Below are positions 1 through 5,759 of a stretch of 5,759 bases of DNA, in pieces. Location of the stretch: positions 1-5,759 of the forward strand of contig DHMA01000021.1 of NCBI GenBank assembly GCA_002405555.1, given 5' to 3'. The first letter of the stretch is position 1. Every line of letters begins with the position of its first letter. The position numbers were made by a program, and so were the translations under genes. The notes under the pieces are model-generated. The model saw nothing but the letters and a program-made list of their open reading frames with translations. It had not been told where the DNA came from and did not search any database. The stretch is from Opitutia bacterium UBA4654. Lineage in GTDB: Bacteria > Verrucomicrobiota > Verrucomicrobiia > Opitutales > Intestinicryptomonadaceae.

Positions 1-2099
1 TGCCACCTGTAAAAGTCTTCGCTGCGTTCGAGCGGGGCGGGGGCGGGGCCGCGCACTTGGCAGATGTCGCCGAATTCCTCGACGGCGCGTTTCGCCCATT
101 CCTCCGTGTAGAATTCGAGCTTCTGCTCGCTGCGCGAGCGGAAAATGTGCCTGATAAGCCTCATCGACGGCGGGTAGGAATACTCGTTTCTATTCGCCAG
201 CTCCTCCTCCAAGAACGATTCCATGTCGTCGCGCTTGGCGTACTGAATCGGCGCGGCTTCGGGCTGCATTGTCTGGATTACGACTTCGCCCTCGCCGTCG
301 CCGCGTCCGGCGCGTCCCGCGACCTGCACTACAAGCTGGTAGGTTTTTTCGCCCGCGCGGAAGTCGGGCATGTGGAGCGAAATGTCGGCGTCTACGATTC
401 CCACGAGCGTGACGCGCGGGAAGTCAAGCCCCTTGGCAATCATCTGGGTGCCGATGAGTATGTCGAGCCTGCCCGTGCGGAAGTCGCCGAGCACCTTGCG
501 GTAGTTGTCCCTGCGCTTCATGGCGTCCCTGTCCATGCGCCCGATTCGCGCCGACGGGAACATCGCCGCGATTGCGTCTTCGAGTTTCTGCGTGCCGTGC
601 CCGCGCCATTTGGCTTTCGGCGAGCCGCATTTTTTGCACGCGTCGGGGGCTTTTGCGGTATATCCGCAAATGTGGCATTTTATTATATTTTCCCTCTTGT
701 GCCATGTCATGCTGACAGAACAGTGGGGGCATTCCTCGACGTATCCGCAATCCGGACATTCGAACACCTTTGAGTATCCTCGCCTGTTTAAAAATAATAT
801 CGTCTGTTCGCCCTTGTCGAGCCTGTCGGCGAGCTTTTCGCGGAGTATTCCCGACACCAGCGCGCCGGGCTTCTCGCGCTTCATGTCGGCTATGTGCACA
901 AGCGGAAGCTTGCAGCCGTCGATTCTCTTCGAAATTCTCGACAGCTCGTATTTGCCCGTTTTTGCGTTGTTGAGCGTTTCGAGCGACGGCGTCGCCGAGC
1001 CCAAGACGCAGACCGCGCCGCAGATTTTAGCCCGCAGAACGGCGACGTCCCTGCCGTTGTAGCGCGGGTTTTTGTCCTGCTTGTACGCGCCGTCGTGCTC
1101 TTCGTCAACTATTATAAGCCCGATATTTTCGAGCGGCGCAAAAATGCAGCTCCGCGCCCCGACAACGACTCTCGCCTTTCCCGACGCGAGCATTCTCCAC
1201 GCGTCGAGCCGCTGCCCGTCGGTGAGGTTGCTGTGCCAGACCACAAGCTGGTATTCGCCGAGCCTGCTTCTGAGGCGTCCCACTGTCTGCGGCGTCAGCG
1301 CGATTTCGGGCACGAGGAATATGCACGAGCGTCCAGCGTCGAGCACTTCGCGCATTGCCCTCATGTACACTTCCGTTTTGCCCGAACCAGTCACGCCGTA
1401 GAGCAGGCGCGTTTTGAATCCGCCCGATTTCGTGTCGGCGATGATTTCGTCGAACGCCGCCTGCTGTTCGCCATTTAGCTTGTGCGGCTCCGAGGAAACC
1501 GCCTCCGCGCCCGAAAGTTCGTCGTCGTACGCCGAGCGTTGGACGACCCTCTTGCGGATTTCCAAAATTCCCTTTTTGGCGAGCGCGTCAACCGCCTGGG
1601 ACGGCGCGCCCGAAAGCTTCATGAGGGCGGTTTTCAAAAGCGGTTCGGGGTTGTCGGCAAGAAACGCGCAAACCGCCGCCTGTTGCGGGGCGCGTCGGCG
1701 GAGCTTTTCGAGGGCGTCGGCGTCGGGGAGGGCGAGCGGCGCAACCTCCAAGGCTTCGAGCGCGGACTTCCCCGCGCGGACGACCGCGGGAATCATCGTT
1801 TCGAGCACGGTTTGGATTCCGCAGCCGTAGTAGTCGCGAATCCAGCGGGCGAGCTGCACGAGGTCGGGCGTGAGCACGGGTTCGTCCTGAACTTTCGAGT
1901 AGATTTTTTTGAGCTTGAAGCCGGTCGAGTCGAAGTCTTTTGCGTCGGTCAATTTTGTGACGACCCCCGCCGCCGAGCCGCCGCGCAGGGGCACGCGCAC
2001 CATCGAGCCGACTTCTACGGAGTCGGGCGCGATATACGAAAGCTCCCTGTCGATGCCGCTGAAAAGCGTTATGGAGGCTATTTTACCTTGTTCGTCCAT
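1..2099 (-). CDS. priA: Primosomal protein N' (replication restart helicase PriA), C-terminus cut by window edge
   Basis: PriA is a cytoplasmic 3'-to-5' superfamily 2 DNA helicase that recognises abandoned replication forks and starts reloading of the replicative helicase. I translated 699 codons with no stop before the left edge. The N-terminal ~105 residues match the 3'-DNA-binding domain (VRVPLRGG near 34-41), followed by a winged-helix-like region to about 200. Helicase motifs are intact: LNGEQ 208-212, Walker A GVTGSGKT 235-242, DEEH 332-335, GSATPS 367-372, LFLNRRGYS 435-443, GTQMIAKGLDF 550-560 and QVAGRAGRG 592-600. Eight zinc-binding cysteines lie at 448, 451, 457, 460, 475, 478, 488 and 491. 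The last visible residues (GPAPAPLER...YRW) are the usual C-terminal domain, so roughly 40 residues are probably missing, judged from the 732-residue E. coli protein. The ATG at 2099 fits the family N-terminus; it has no clear Shine-Dalgarno and lies inside the previous gene's end, suggesting coupled translation. Confidence 0.97.
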   Translation of the reverse strand, partial: MDEQGKIASITLFSGIDRELSYIAPDSVEVGSMVRVPLRGGSAAGVVTKLTDAKDFDSTGFKLKKIYSKVQDEPVLTPDLVQLARWIRDYYGCGIQTVLETMIPAVVRAGKSALEALEVAPLALPDADALEKLRRRAPQQAAVCAFLADNPEPLLKTALMKLSGAPSQAVDALAKKGILEIRKRVVQRSAYDDELSGAEAVSSEPHKLNGEQQAAFDEIIADTKSGGFKTRLLYGVTGSGKTEVYMRAMREVLDAGRSCIFLVPEIALTPQTVGRLRSRLGEYQLVVWHSNLTDGQRLDAWRMLASGKARVVVGARSCIFAPLENIGLIIVDEEHDGAYKQDKNPRYNGRDVAVLRAKICGAVCVLGSATPSLETLNNAKTGKYELSRISKRIDGCKLPLVHIADMKREKPGALVSGILREKLADRLDKGEQTILFLNRRGYSKVFECPDCGYVEECPHCSVSMTWHKRENIIKCHICGYTAKAPDACKKCGSPKAKWRGHGTQKLEDAIAAMFPSARIGRMDRDAMKRRDNYRKVLGDFRTGRLDILIGTQMIAKGLDFPRVTLVGIVDADISLHMPDFRAGEKTYQLVVQVAGRAGRGDGEGEVVIQTMQPEAAPIQYAKRDDMESFLEEELANRNEYSYPPSMRLIRHIFRSRSEQKLEFYTEEWAKRAVEEFGDICQVRGPAPAPLERSEDFYRW
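627..758 (-). other. PriA zinc-binding insertion (eight cysteines)
   Basis: This segment encodes PriA residues 448-491, inserted in the second RecA-like lobe. Four CxxC pairs are visible: C448/C451, C457/C460, C475/C478 and C488/C491. In PriA these ligate two zinc ions and are needed for interaction with other primosome proteins. All eight ligands are kept, which argues for a functional protein. Confidence 0.93.
1374..1397 (-). other. PriA Walker A (helicase motif I)
   Basis: The segment encodes GVTGSGKT at residues 235-242, the phosphate-binding loop of the helicase. It is preceded about 25 residues earlier by LNGEQ, which corresponds to the adenine-sensing Q motif of this helicase family. 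The matching Walker B, DEEH, lies at residues 332-335. Confidence 0.95.
2083..2099 (-). promoter_or_regulatory. 17-base overlap: stop of secreted-protein gene and start of priA
   Basis: The priA ATG (2099-2097) lies inside the last codons of the preceding gene, whose TAA is at 2085-2083, in a different frame. The bases upstream of the ATG (ggctttcgaaaa) contain no purine-rich Shine-Dalgarno core. Translation of priA probably depends on ribosomes finishing the upstream gene. The overlap is seen directly; the coupling is inferred. Confidence 0.7.
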
Positions 2100-3417
2100 T
2101 TTTCGAAAGCCGCAGGAAGTCGCAGTAAAGGTTGAGCGAGTCTATGTCAATCGACGCCGTGATTTCGATTTTTCCCAAGCCGACGTCGGCGGAAACAACG
2201 GTGTTTTCGAACGCCGCCTTGTCAAGGCTTGCGCCGATTTTTCCGAGCATGGACTTCAAGAGCGCGTTGTTGTTGAGTACCGCCACGAAGTCGGAGTCGT
2301 CCCGCGCGTATTTTTTCAGCGGGTAGGTCTGCCCGCGCGGCGACTTGATTTTCGCGACGGCTTCCGCAAACAGGTTTTTGTCGTCCGACGAAACTGAAAG
2401 CCCGTTTACGACCGCCGAATAGACGGTGCTTCCGTTGGGGCATTCGGTCGCGAGGCACGCGGTACCGCCGATTTTTTCGGCGCGGTTTTTTGCGTTAAGC
2501 CCCAGCACGGAAACTTCGGGTTCGGATTCCGCGATGGCGAGAAGTTCGCGCTCCGTCATTTCCGTCGCTCCGATTCCCAGCGATTTCGGCGCACCTCCGA
2601 GGTAGACCGCCGCCGCGTATGTGCCCGCGTTTTTCGAGCGGAGCGAGTCTATGCGTTCGGCGAGCCTTTGCGGCAGGACGCCCTTTGCCGCCTGCGTGTC
2701 GAAAATTCCGTCGGGGACATGCGCCTTTGTTATCGCGAAAATTTCGGCGTCGGGCGGCAGAAACTCCGCCTCCTCCGCCTCTTTCACGCGCCGCACCCCG
2801 TTTGCCGCCTTGCACAGCGGCGAGCCTTTTTTGAGCTTTACGGTTGCGCAGAGTTTTATCGTCCGCGCGTCGGCGTCTATTCTTACGTTCGCGCTTTCGA
2901 TGTCCGCGGTGTATTTACCGAACGCGCCTTTTGCAAGGCGGTTGAACGCTTCGGGGGTCGCGTCGATTTCCGCGAGCGAGTGTCCGACTTTCGAAAACTC
3001 TCCGAACGCCGCGTCGATGTACCGCGCGTCTGCGTCGGTCGGAAGCGAAAAAAATGTGTAGCCGCCTTTTTTAACGGGTTTGATGTTCCGCGCGGCGAGC
3101 GTTTTTTCCATGCGCGAGTTCCCGTCCGACTTGAATCCGAGTATATAGACGGGGTTTTCTGTCTCCGTCGCGAACCCGCAGACTACCGCGTTTTCGCGCT
3201 TCGAGATTCCGCCGAAGTCGGGATACCCGAAGGGCATGAGCGCGAACGCCGCCTGCATTTCAAGCTTCGGGTCGGGGTGGATTCTGCGGTAGAGCGAGGA
3301 GATTTTTTCGAAAAACGGTTTCGGAGCGCGTGTACGCAGCGTAAAATCGGGCGCAATATCGGCCAATGCGGACAGGGAAAACAGCGCAAGAAATGTGATT
3401 AAAAGCGATTTTTTCAT
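2083..3417 (-). CDS. Secreted/periplasmic protein of unknown function (444 aa)
   Basis: I do not recognise the family. The N-terminus is a classical signal peptide: K2-K3, then a hydrophobic core LLITFLALFSLSA, with a likely signal peptidase I site ALA/D after residue 19. No lipobox cysteine and no later membrane segment is visible, so the mature protein of about 425 residues should be soluble in the periplasm or exported. It reads as alternating helices and strands and seems to hold two related modules, about 77-195 and 317-427, joined by a central region. Six cysteines (80, 190, 202, 321, 326, 432) are scattered, with no zinc or haem motif and no recognisable catalytic signature. The start at 3417 is chosen for the signal peptide and the ATGA overlap with the permease; a longer in-frame start at 3576 would add 53 arginine-rich residues that only shadow the permease. 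No Shine-Dalgarno is evident. A role alongside the transporter is possible from position only. Confidence 0.82.
   Translation of the reverse strand: MKKSLLITFLALFSLSALADIAPDFTLRTRAPKPFFEKISSLYRRIHPDPKLEMQAAFALMPFGYPDFGGISKRENAVVCGFATETENPVYILGFKSDGNSRMEKTLAARNIKPVKKGGYTFFSLPTDADARYIDAAFGEFSKVGHSLAEIDATPEAFNRLAKGAFGKYTADIESANVRIDADARTIKLCATVKLKKGSPLCKAANGVRRVKEAEEAEFLPPDAEIFAITKAHVPDGIFDTQAAKGVLPQRLAERIDSLRSKNAGTYAAAVYLGGAPKSLGIGATEMTERELLAIAESEPEVSVLGLNAKNRAEKIGGTACLATECPNGSTVYSAVVNGLSVSSDDKNLFAEAVAKIKSPRGQTYPLKKYARDDSDFVAVLNNNALLKSMLGKIGASLDKAAFENTVVSADVGLGKIEITASIDIDSLNLYCDFLRLSKNGRTR
3361..3417 (-). other. Signal peptide of the secreted protein
   Basis: These bases encode residues 1-19: a lysine pair, a hydrophobic core of about 14 residues, and a small-residue ALA cleavage box followed by D20. 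This is the normal layout for Sec export with signal peptidase I cleavage. It also fixes the start codon of the gene. Confidence 0.85.
3414..3417 (-). promoter_or_regulatory. ATGA overlap between permease stop and secreted-protein start
   Basis: On the minus strand the four bases read ATGA, serving as start codon of the secreted protein (3417-3415) and TGA stop of the permease (3416-3414). The upstream bases (ccgaaacaaaacaa) lack a Shine-Dalgarno core, so termination-reinitiation is the likely way the second gene is translated. The two products should therefore be made together. Confidence 0.75.
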
Positions 3418-5702
3418 TTGTTTTGTTTCGGGTCGGCGATGTCTCTGAGAACGTCGCCGAGCATGTTGAAGGCAAGCACCGTCGCGAAAATCGCGACCCC
3501 AGGCGACAGCAGCCACCAGAATCCGAGCATGAGCACCTTTGTGTCGTTCTGCGCCTGCGCGAGCATAAGCCCCCACGACGCCGACGGCTCCTGAATGCCC
3601 AGCCCCAAAAACGACAGCGCCGCCTCGCCCAGAATGTACGCGGGAATCGAGAGCGTGGCTCCCACAATCAGGTAGCCGAGCACGTTGGGCAGAAAATGCT
3701 TCACTATTATTTTAAGCGGCGGTTCGCCCATGGCTTTCGCCGCCTGAACGTACTGGCTTTTTGCGAGCGAAAGCGACATTCCGCGTATTACCCTCGCCGT
3801 TCCCGCCCAGCCCACGAACGAGAGAATCACGACAATCATCAGGTACATCTGCGCGCTGTCGAAATGCGGCGCAAGCGCCGAGCGCATTGCAAGAAGCAGG
3901 TAAAGACCGGGGATTGCCATGAGAAATTCCACAAGCCTCATCGAAACGAAGTCGAACGTGCCTCCGAAATATCCCGACAGCCCGCCGACCGCAAAACCCG
4001 CCGCAAGCGTGATTGCAATTCCCACAAAGCCTATGCTAAGCGACACCCGCGCCCCGTAGAGCAGGCGCGAGAAAACGTCGCGCCCAGTTGAGTCGGAGCC
4101 AAGCAGGAAAATCCGCGCGTCCGCCTGTTGCGAATCCGCCGCAAAAAGCTTGTAGGGAAAGGGGACAAGCCCGAAAATTTTGTAGTCGGAATCCGCCGAC
4201 CGCGCGAAGAATTTTACGCGCACGCCTTCGCCCTCAAGCGCTTCGTATTTGGCGATGCTTGGGTCTGCGTTTTTGTAGACTTTTGCGTAGAGCGAGCCGT
4301 CCTTGAAAAAGAAGCCCGTCGGCGGGTGGAAGGATTTGTCGAGGCACTGGCGCGTAGGCTCGTAGGGCGCGATGAACGGCGCGAGAGCCGCGGCAATGTA
4401 CATCGCCGCAAGCGCGCCGAGCGCGACCGCCCCGCGCGGGCGTTTTAGCGTTGCCCGCAGCAGGTTTTTCGCGAAGTACGCCGCCGCCCTCGCAAACCCC
4501 GCCGCGATTACCGCGCAGAGAAGAGCGAGCACTGCGAACAGAAGCCATTTTGCCGCGGTTTTCAGCGCGTCGAAAACCTGCGGGTGCGCCTCCGAAATCC
4601 ACGTCAGAAGCGCAGTCGCCGCGAGTGCCGCGCCGAAAAACGCCGCAAGTTTTGCGTGCGGGATTTTCTCGTTGTCGAGCCTGATTCGCGGGTCGGCGAG
4701 CGCAAGCAGGACGTCGGCGAGCGTCTGCCCCGCCACGAGCATTGCGCAGCCAATCACCACGCCCGCCATTACAACGTACTGGTCCTGCTTTACTATCGCC
4801 GAATAAATCAGCTGCCCAAGCCCTGGGTAGTTCATGACGTTTTCGACAAGCAACGCGCCCGAAAGCAGCCCCGCGAACGCGAATCCGAACGATGTAATTA
4901 TCGGGTTTACCGCGTTCCGCAGGACGTGCCTGAACATTATCGCGTTCTCCGAAAGCCCCTTTGCCCGCGCGGTTGTGACGAACTCCGCCTTTGAATAGTC
5001 CAGAAAATTCCCGCGCATTACGCGCATTACCGACGCTATTCCGCCGAGCGACAAAACTAGCGTCGGCAGAACGAGGTGGTCGAGGTAGTCGGCGAGCTGC
5101 GCGGGCGGCGTCATGAAGTCGTGCATGATTGACACCTGCCCGCCCGTCGGGAAAACGCCCGTGGTCGCAGCAAAGAGAACCGCCAGAAGCGCGAGGAAAA
5201 AGTAGGGCACGCTGAGCGCGCCGTACGCGGCAAACGACGAAATTTTGTCGAAGAGCGAATCGCGTTTTACCGCCGCCAAAACGCCCAGCGGAATTGCGAC
5301 CGCGTAGGTCAGCAGCGTGCTTGCGAGCGCAAGCCAGAGCGTCGGGAAAAACCGCTGCCCCACAAGCTCCGACACGGGGATTTTATAGCTCCACGAATAT
5401 CCGAAATCGGGCGCGCCGAAATATATCGGAGCTTTGCCCTTGCGCATGTTTTCGGGCAGAAGCAGCGGGGTTTTTATCGGCGAGACGCCGTTGAGCCAGC
5501 GTCCGTACTGCACATACCACGGCTTGTCGAGGCCGAGCCGCGCCTCCTCCTGTTTGACGATTTCGGGCGAGATGTCTTTCGAGTTCCGCGCCTCGCTCAG
5601 AAAATCCCCAGGGGCAAGGTACATCAAAAGGAACACAAGCAGGCTGATTCCGAGCAGAAGCGGAATCAACGAAAATACCCGTCTTGCGATAAATTTTAGC
5701 AT
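3414..5702 (-). CDS. Fused DppB-DppC-type ABC transporter permease (peptide/nickel uptake family)
   Basis: This inner-membrane protein carries both permease halves of a peptide-family (PepT) importer in one 762-residue chain; DppB and DppC are normally separate, about 340 and 300 residues. Residues 1-342 are DppB-like: MLKFIARRVFSLIPLLLGIS start, LAPGD at 29-33, the EAA cytoplasmic loop near 240-266 (TTARAKGL), NYPGLGQL at 291-298, and the ADPRIRL end. Residues 424-758 are DppC-like: first membrane segment about 425-445, LLGSDSTGRDVFSRLLYGAR at 533-552, EAA loop near 650-675 (YVQAAKAMG), ALSFLGLGIQEPSASWG at 695-711, and the C-terminal NMLGDVLRDIADP. Between them lies a linker with two extra hydrophobic segments. 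The reading frame is continuous. The substrate is unknown; a peptide, or a YejBE-like substrate, is plausible. It starts 3 bases after an upstream stop and overlaps the next gene by four. No ATPase is in the window. Confidence 0.94.
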   Translation of the reverse strand: MLKFIARRVFSLIPLLLGISLLVFLLMYLAPGDFLSEARNSKDISPEIVKQEEARLGLDKPWYVQYGRWLNGVSPIKTPLLLPENMRKGKAPIYFGAPDFGYSWSYKIPVSELVGQRFFPTLWLALASTLLTYAVAIPLGVLAAVKRDSLFDKISSFAAYGALSVPYFFLALLAVLFAATTGVFPTGGQVSIMHDFMTPPAQLADYLDHLVLPTLVLSLGGIASVMRVMRGNFLDYSKAEFVTTARAKGLSENAIMFRHVLRNAVNPIITSFGFAFAGLLSGALLVENVMNYPGLGQLIYSAIVKQDQYVVMAGVVIGCAMLVAGQTLADVLLALADPRIRLDNEKIPHAKLAAFFGAALAATALLTWISEAHPQVFDALKTAAKWLLFAVLALLCAVIAAGFARAAAYFAKNLLRATLKRPRGAVALGALAAMYIAAALAPFIAPYEPTRQCLDKSFHPPTGFFFKDGSLYAKVYKNADPSIAKYEALEGEGVRVKFFARSADSDYKIFGLVPFPYKLFAADSQQADARIFLLGSDSTGRDVFSRLLYGARVSLSIGFVGIAITLAAGFAVGGLSGYFGGTFDFVSMRLVEFLMAIPGLYLLLAMRSALAPHFDSAQMYLMIVVILSFVGWAGTARVIRGMSLSLAKSQYVQAAKAMGEPPLKIIVKHFLPNVLGYLIVGATLSIPAYILGEAALSFLGLGIQEPSASWGLMLAQAQNDTKVLMLGFWWLLSPGVAIFATVLAFNMLGDVLRDIADPKQNK
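4101..4364 (-). other. Enlarged periplasmic loop in the DppC-like half
   Basis: Residues 447-534, between the first membrane segment of the C-terminal half and the GSDSTGRD motif, are roughly 85 residues, compared with about 30-40 in E. coli DppC. The loop includes HPPTGFFF (459-466) and an aromatic stretch FGLVPFPYKLF (510-520). From memory, comparable loops occur in YejE-type permeases and in PVC and other Gram-negative homologues, so it marks a subfamily and probably contacts the binding protein. Confidence 0.65.
4494..4652 (-). other. Fusion linker with two extra predicted membrane segments
   Basis: Residues 351-403 lie after the normal end of the DppB half (ADPRIRL, 337-342) and before the first membrane segment of the DppC half (about 425-445). 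Two hydrophobic stretches are visible, about 351-368 and 386-402, separated by a short polar turn with ISEAHPQ. Because both halves need cytoplasmic ends at the joint, an even number of crossings keeps the topology. Segment boundaries are by eye. Confidence 0.65.
5373..5498 (-). other. Extended loop in the DppB-like half
   Basis: Residues 69-110, between the first two membrane segments, are longer than in standard DppB, where about 20 fewer residues separate the QYGRWL-like stretch from the VSELVGQR-like stretch. The extra part contains YFGAPDFGYSWSYKIPV, rich in aromatics and glycine, and should face the periplasm. Its counterpart is the long loop in the C-terminal half. Confidence 0.5.
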
Positions 5703-5714
5703 ATTTTAATTTCC
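5703..5714 (-). promoter_or_regulatory. Possible ribosome binding site of the permease gene
   Basis: The minus-strand bases before the ATG read ggaaattaaaat, with a second GGA just upstream (ggacgga). The proximal GGA sits 9 bases from the start codon, a workable spacing for a weak Shine-Dalgarno. It lies within the last codons of the upstream gene. No promoter is visible here, and the gene is most likely read from a transcript starting outside the window. Confidence 0.4.
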
Positions 5715-5759
5715 GTCCGATTCGTAGAGTTCGTCGATGTTCCAGATGATTGAGCCTAA
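5706..5759 (-). CDS. C-terminal end of an upstream gene (partial, unidentified)
   Basis: Seventeen codons enter from the right edge and end at TAA (5708-5706), giving LGSIIWNIDELYESDGN. The stop is three bases before the permease start, in the same frame, as expected for an operon neighbour. In peptide importers this position is often held by the periplasmic solute-binding protein, and an aromatic, acidic tail would suit that, but 17 residues cannot identify it. It could equally be another transporter gene or a chance open stretch. Confidence 0.5.
   Translation of the reverse strand, partial: LGSIIWNIDELYESDGN

Noticed and set aside
1..20. Loss of the PriA C-terminus as a real truncation.
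   Set aside because: The frame is open to the first base of the window and is still following the family sequence, so it is cut by the window edge.
664..692. AT-rich patch inside priA that resembles a minus-strand -10 element (tataat-like).
   Set aside because: It encodes the conserved spacing between zinc-binding cysteines (ENIIK), there is no matching -35 element, and no gene start follows.
57..773. Plus-strand open frame of 238 codons opposite priA.
   Set aside because: It is antisense to well-conserved helicase motifs, has arginine-rich composition with no domain, and is the usual shadow of a GC-rich gene.
2668..3402. Plus-strand open frame of 244 codons opposite the secreted protein.
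   Set aside because: Low-complexity, arginine- and phenylalanine-rich translation and no start context. The minus-strand gene has a signal peptide and coherent operon junctions, so it is the real one.
3418..3576. In-frame N-terminal extension of the secreted protein by 53 codons starting at 3576.
   Set aside because: The added residues are arginine- and alanine-rich, overlap the permease coding region in another frame, and would bury a good signal peptide in the interior. The start at 3417 is far better supported.
3423..4091. Plus-strand open frame of 222 codons opposite the DppC-like half.
   Set aside because: The translation is full of R, H, E and K repeats typical of an antisense frame, while the opposite strand encodes clear permease motifs.
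4430..4680. The permease fusion as a sequencing or assembly artefact.
   Set aside because: A single lost stop or frameshift would not create an in-frame linker with two plausible membrane segments, and codon use is uniform across the joint. It still merits read-level confirmation.

Overview
The window holds one compact operon-like cluster transcribed entirely from the minus strand, so it reads right to left. In transcription order it contains the last 17 codons of an unidentified upstream gene (5706-5759), a 762-residue single-chain peptide-type ABC transporter permease that joins a DppB/OppB-like half to a DppC/OppC-like half (3414-5702), a 444-residue secreted protein of unknown function (2083-3417), and the first 699 codons of the primosomal helicase PriA (1-2099), whose C-terminus runs off the left edge. 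There is no intergenic space: the junctions are a 3-base gap, a 4-base ATGA overlap and a 17-base overlap. No RNA gene, mobile element, CRISPR array, terminator or long repeat was found.

The DNA is GC-rich, and its codons end mostly in G or C except for a marked preference for AAA and TTT. Gram-negative architecture is suggested by a protein with a type I signal peptide encoded beside a transporter. The wording of PriA around its zinc and RecA-like motifs, and the enlarged periplasmic loops of the permease, resemble proteins I associate with the Verrucomicrobiota and wider PVC group. That placement is an inference from remembered family resemblance, not from a search.

The permease would form both membrane halves of an importer for peptides or similar solutes, with the two usual subunits supplied as one chain. 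Its ATPase and binding protein are not in the window, though the gene fragment upstream could be the end of the binding protein. The secreted protein is translationally tied to the permease and could act in the same compartment, but nothing in its sequence gives a function. PriA restarts stalled replication forks and has no evident link to transport; it appears to share the transcript. The least explained items are the secreted protein, which seems to consist of two diverged copies of one module, and the membrane-spanning linker that joins the permease halves.
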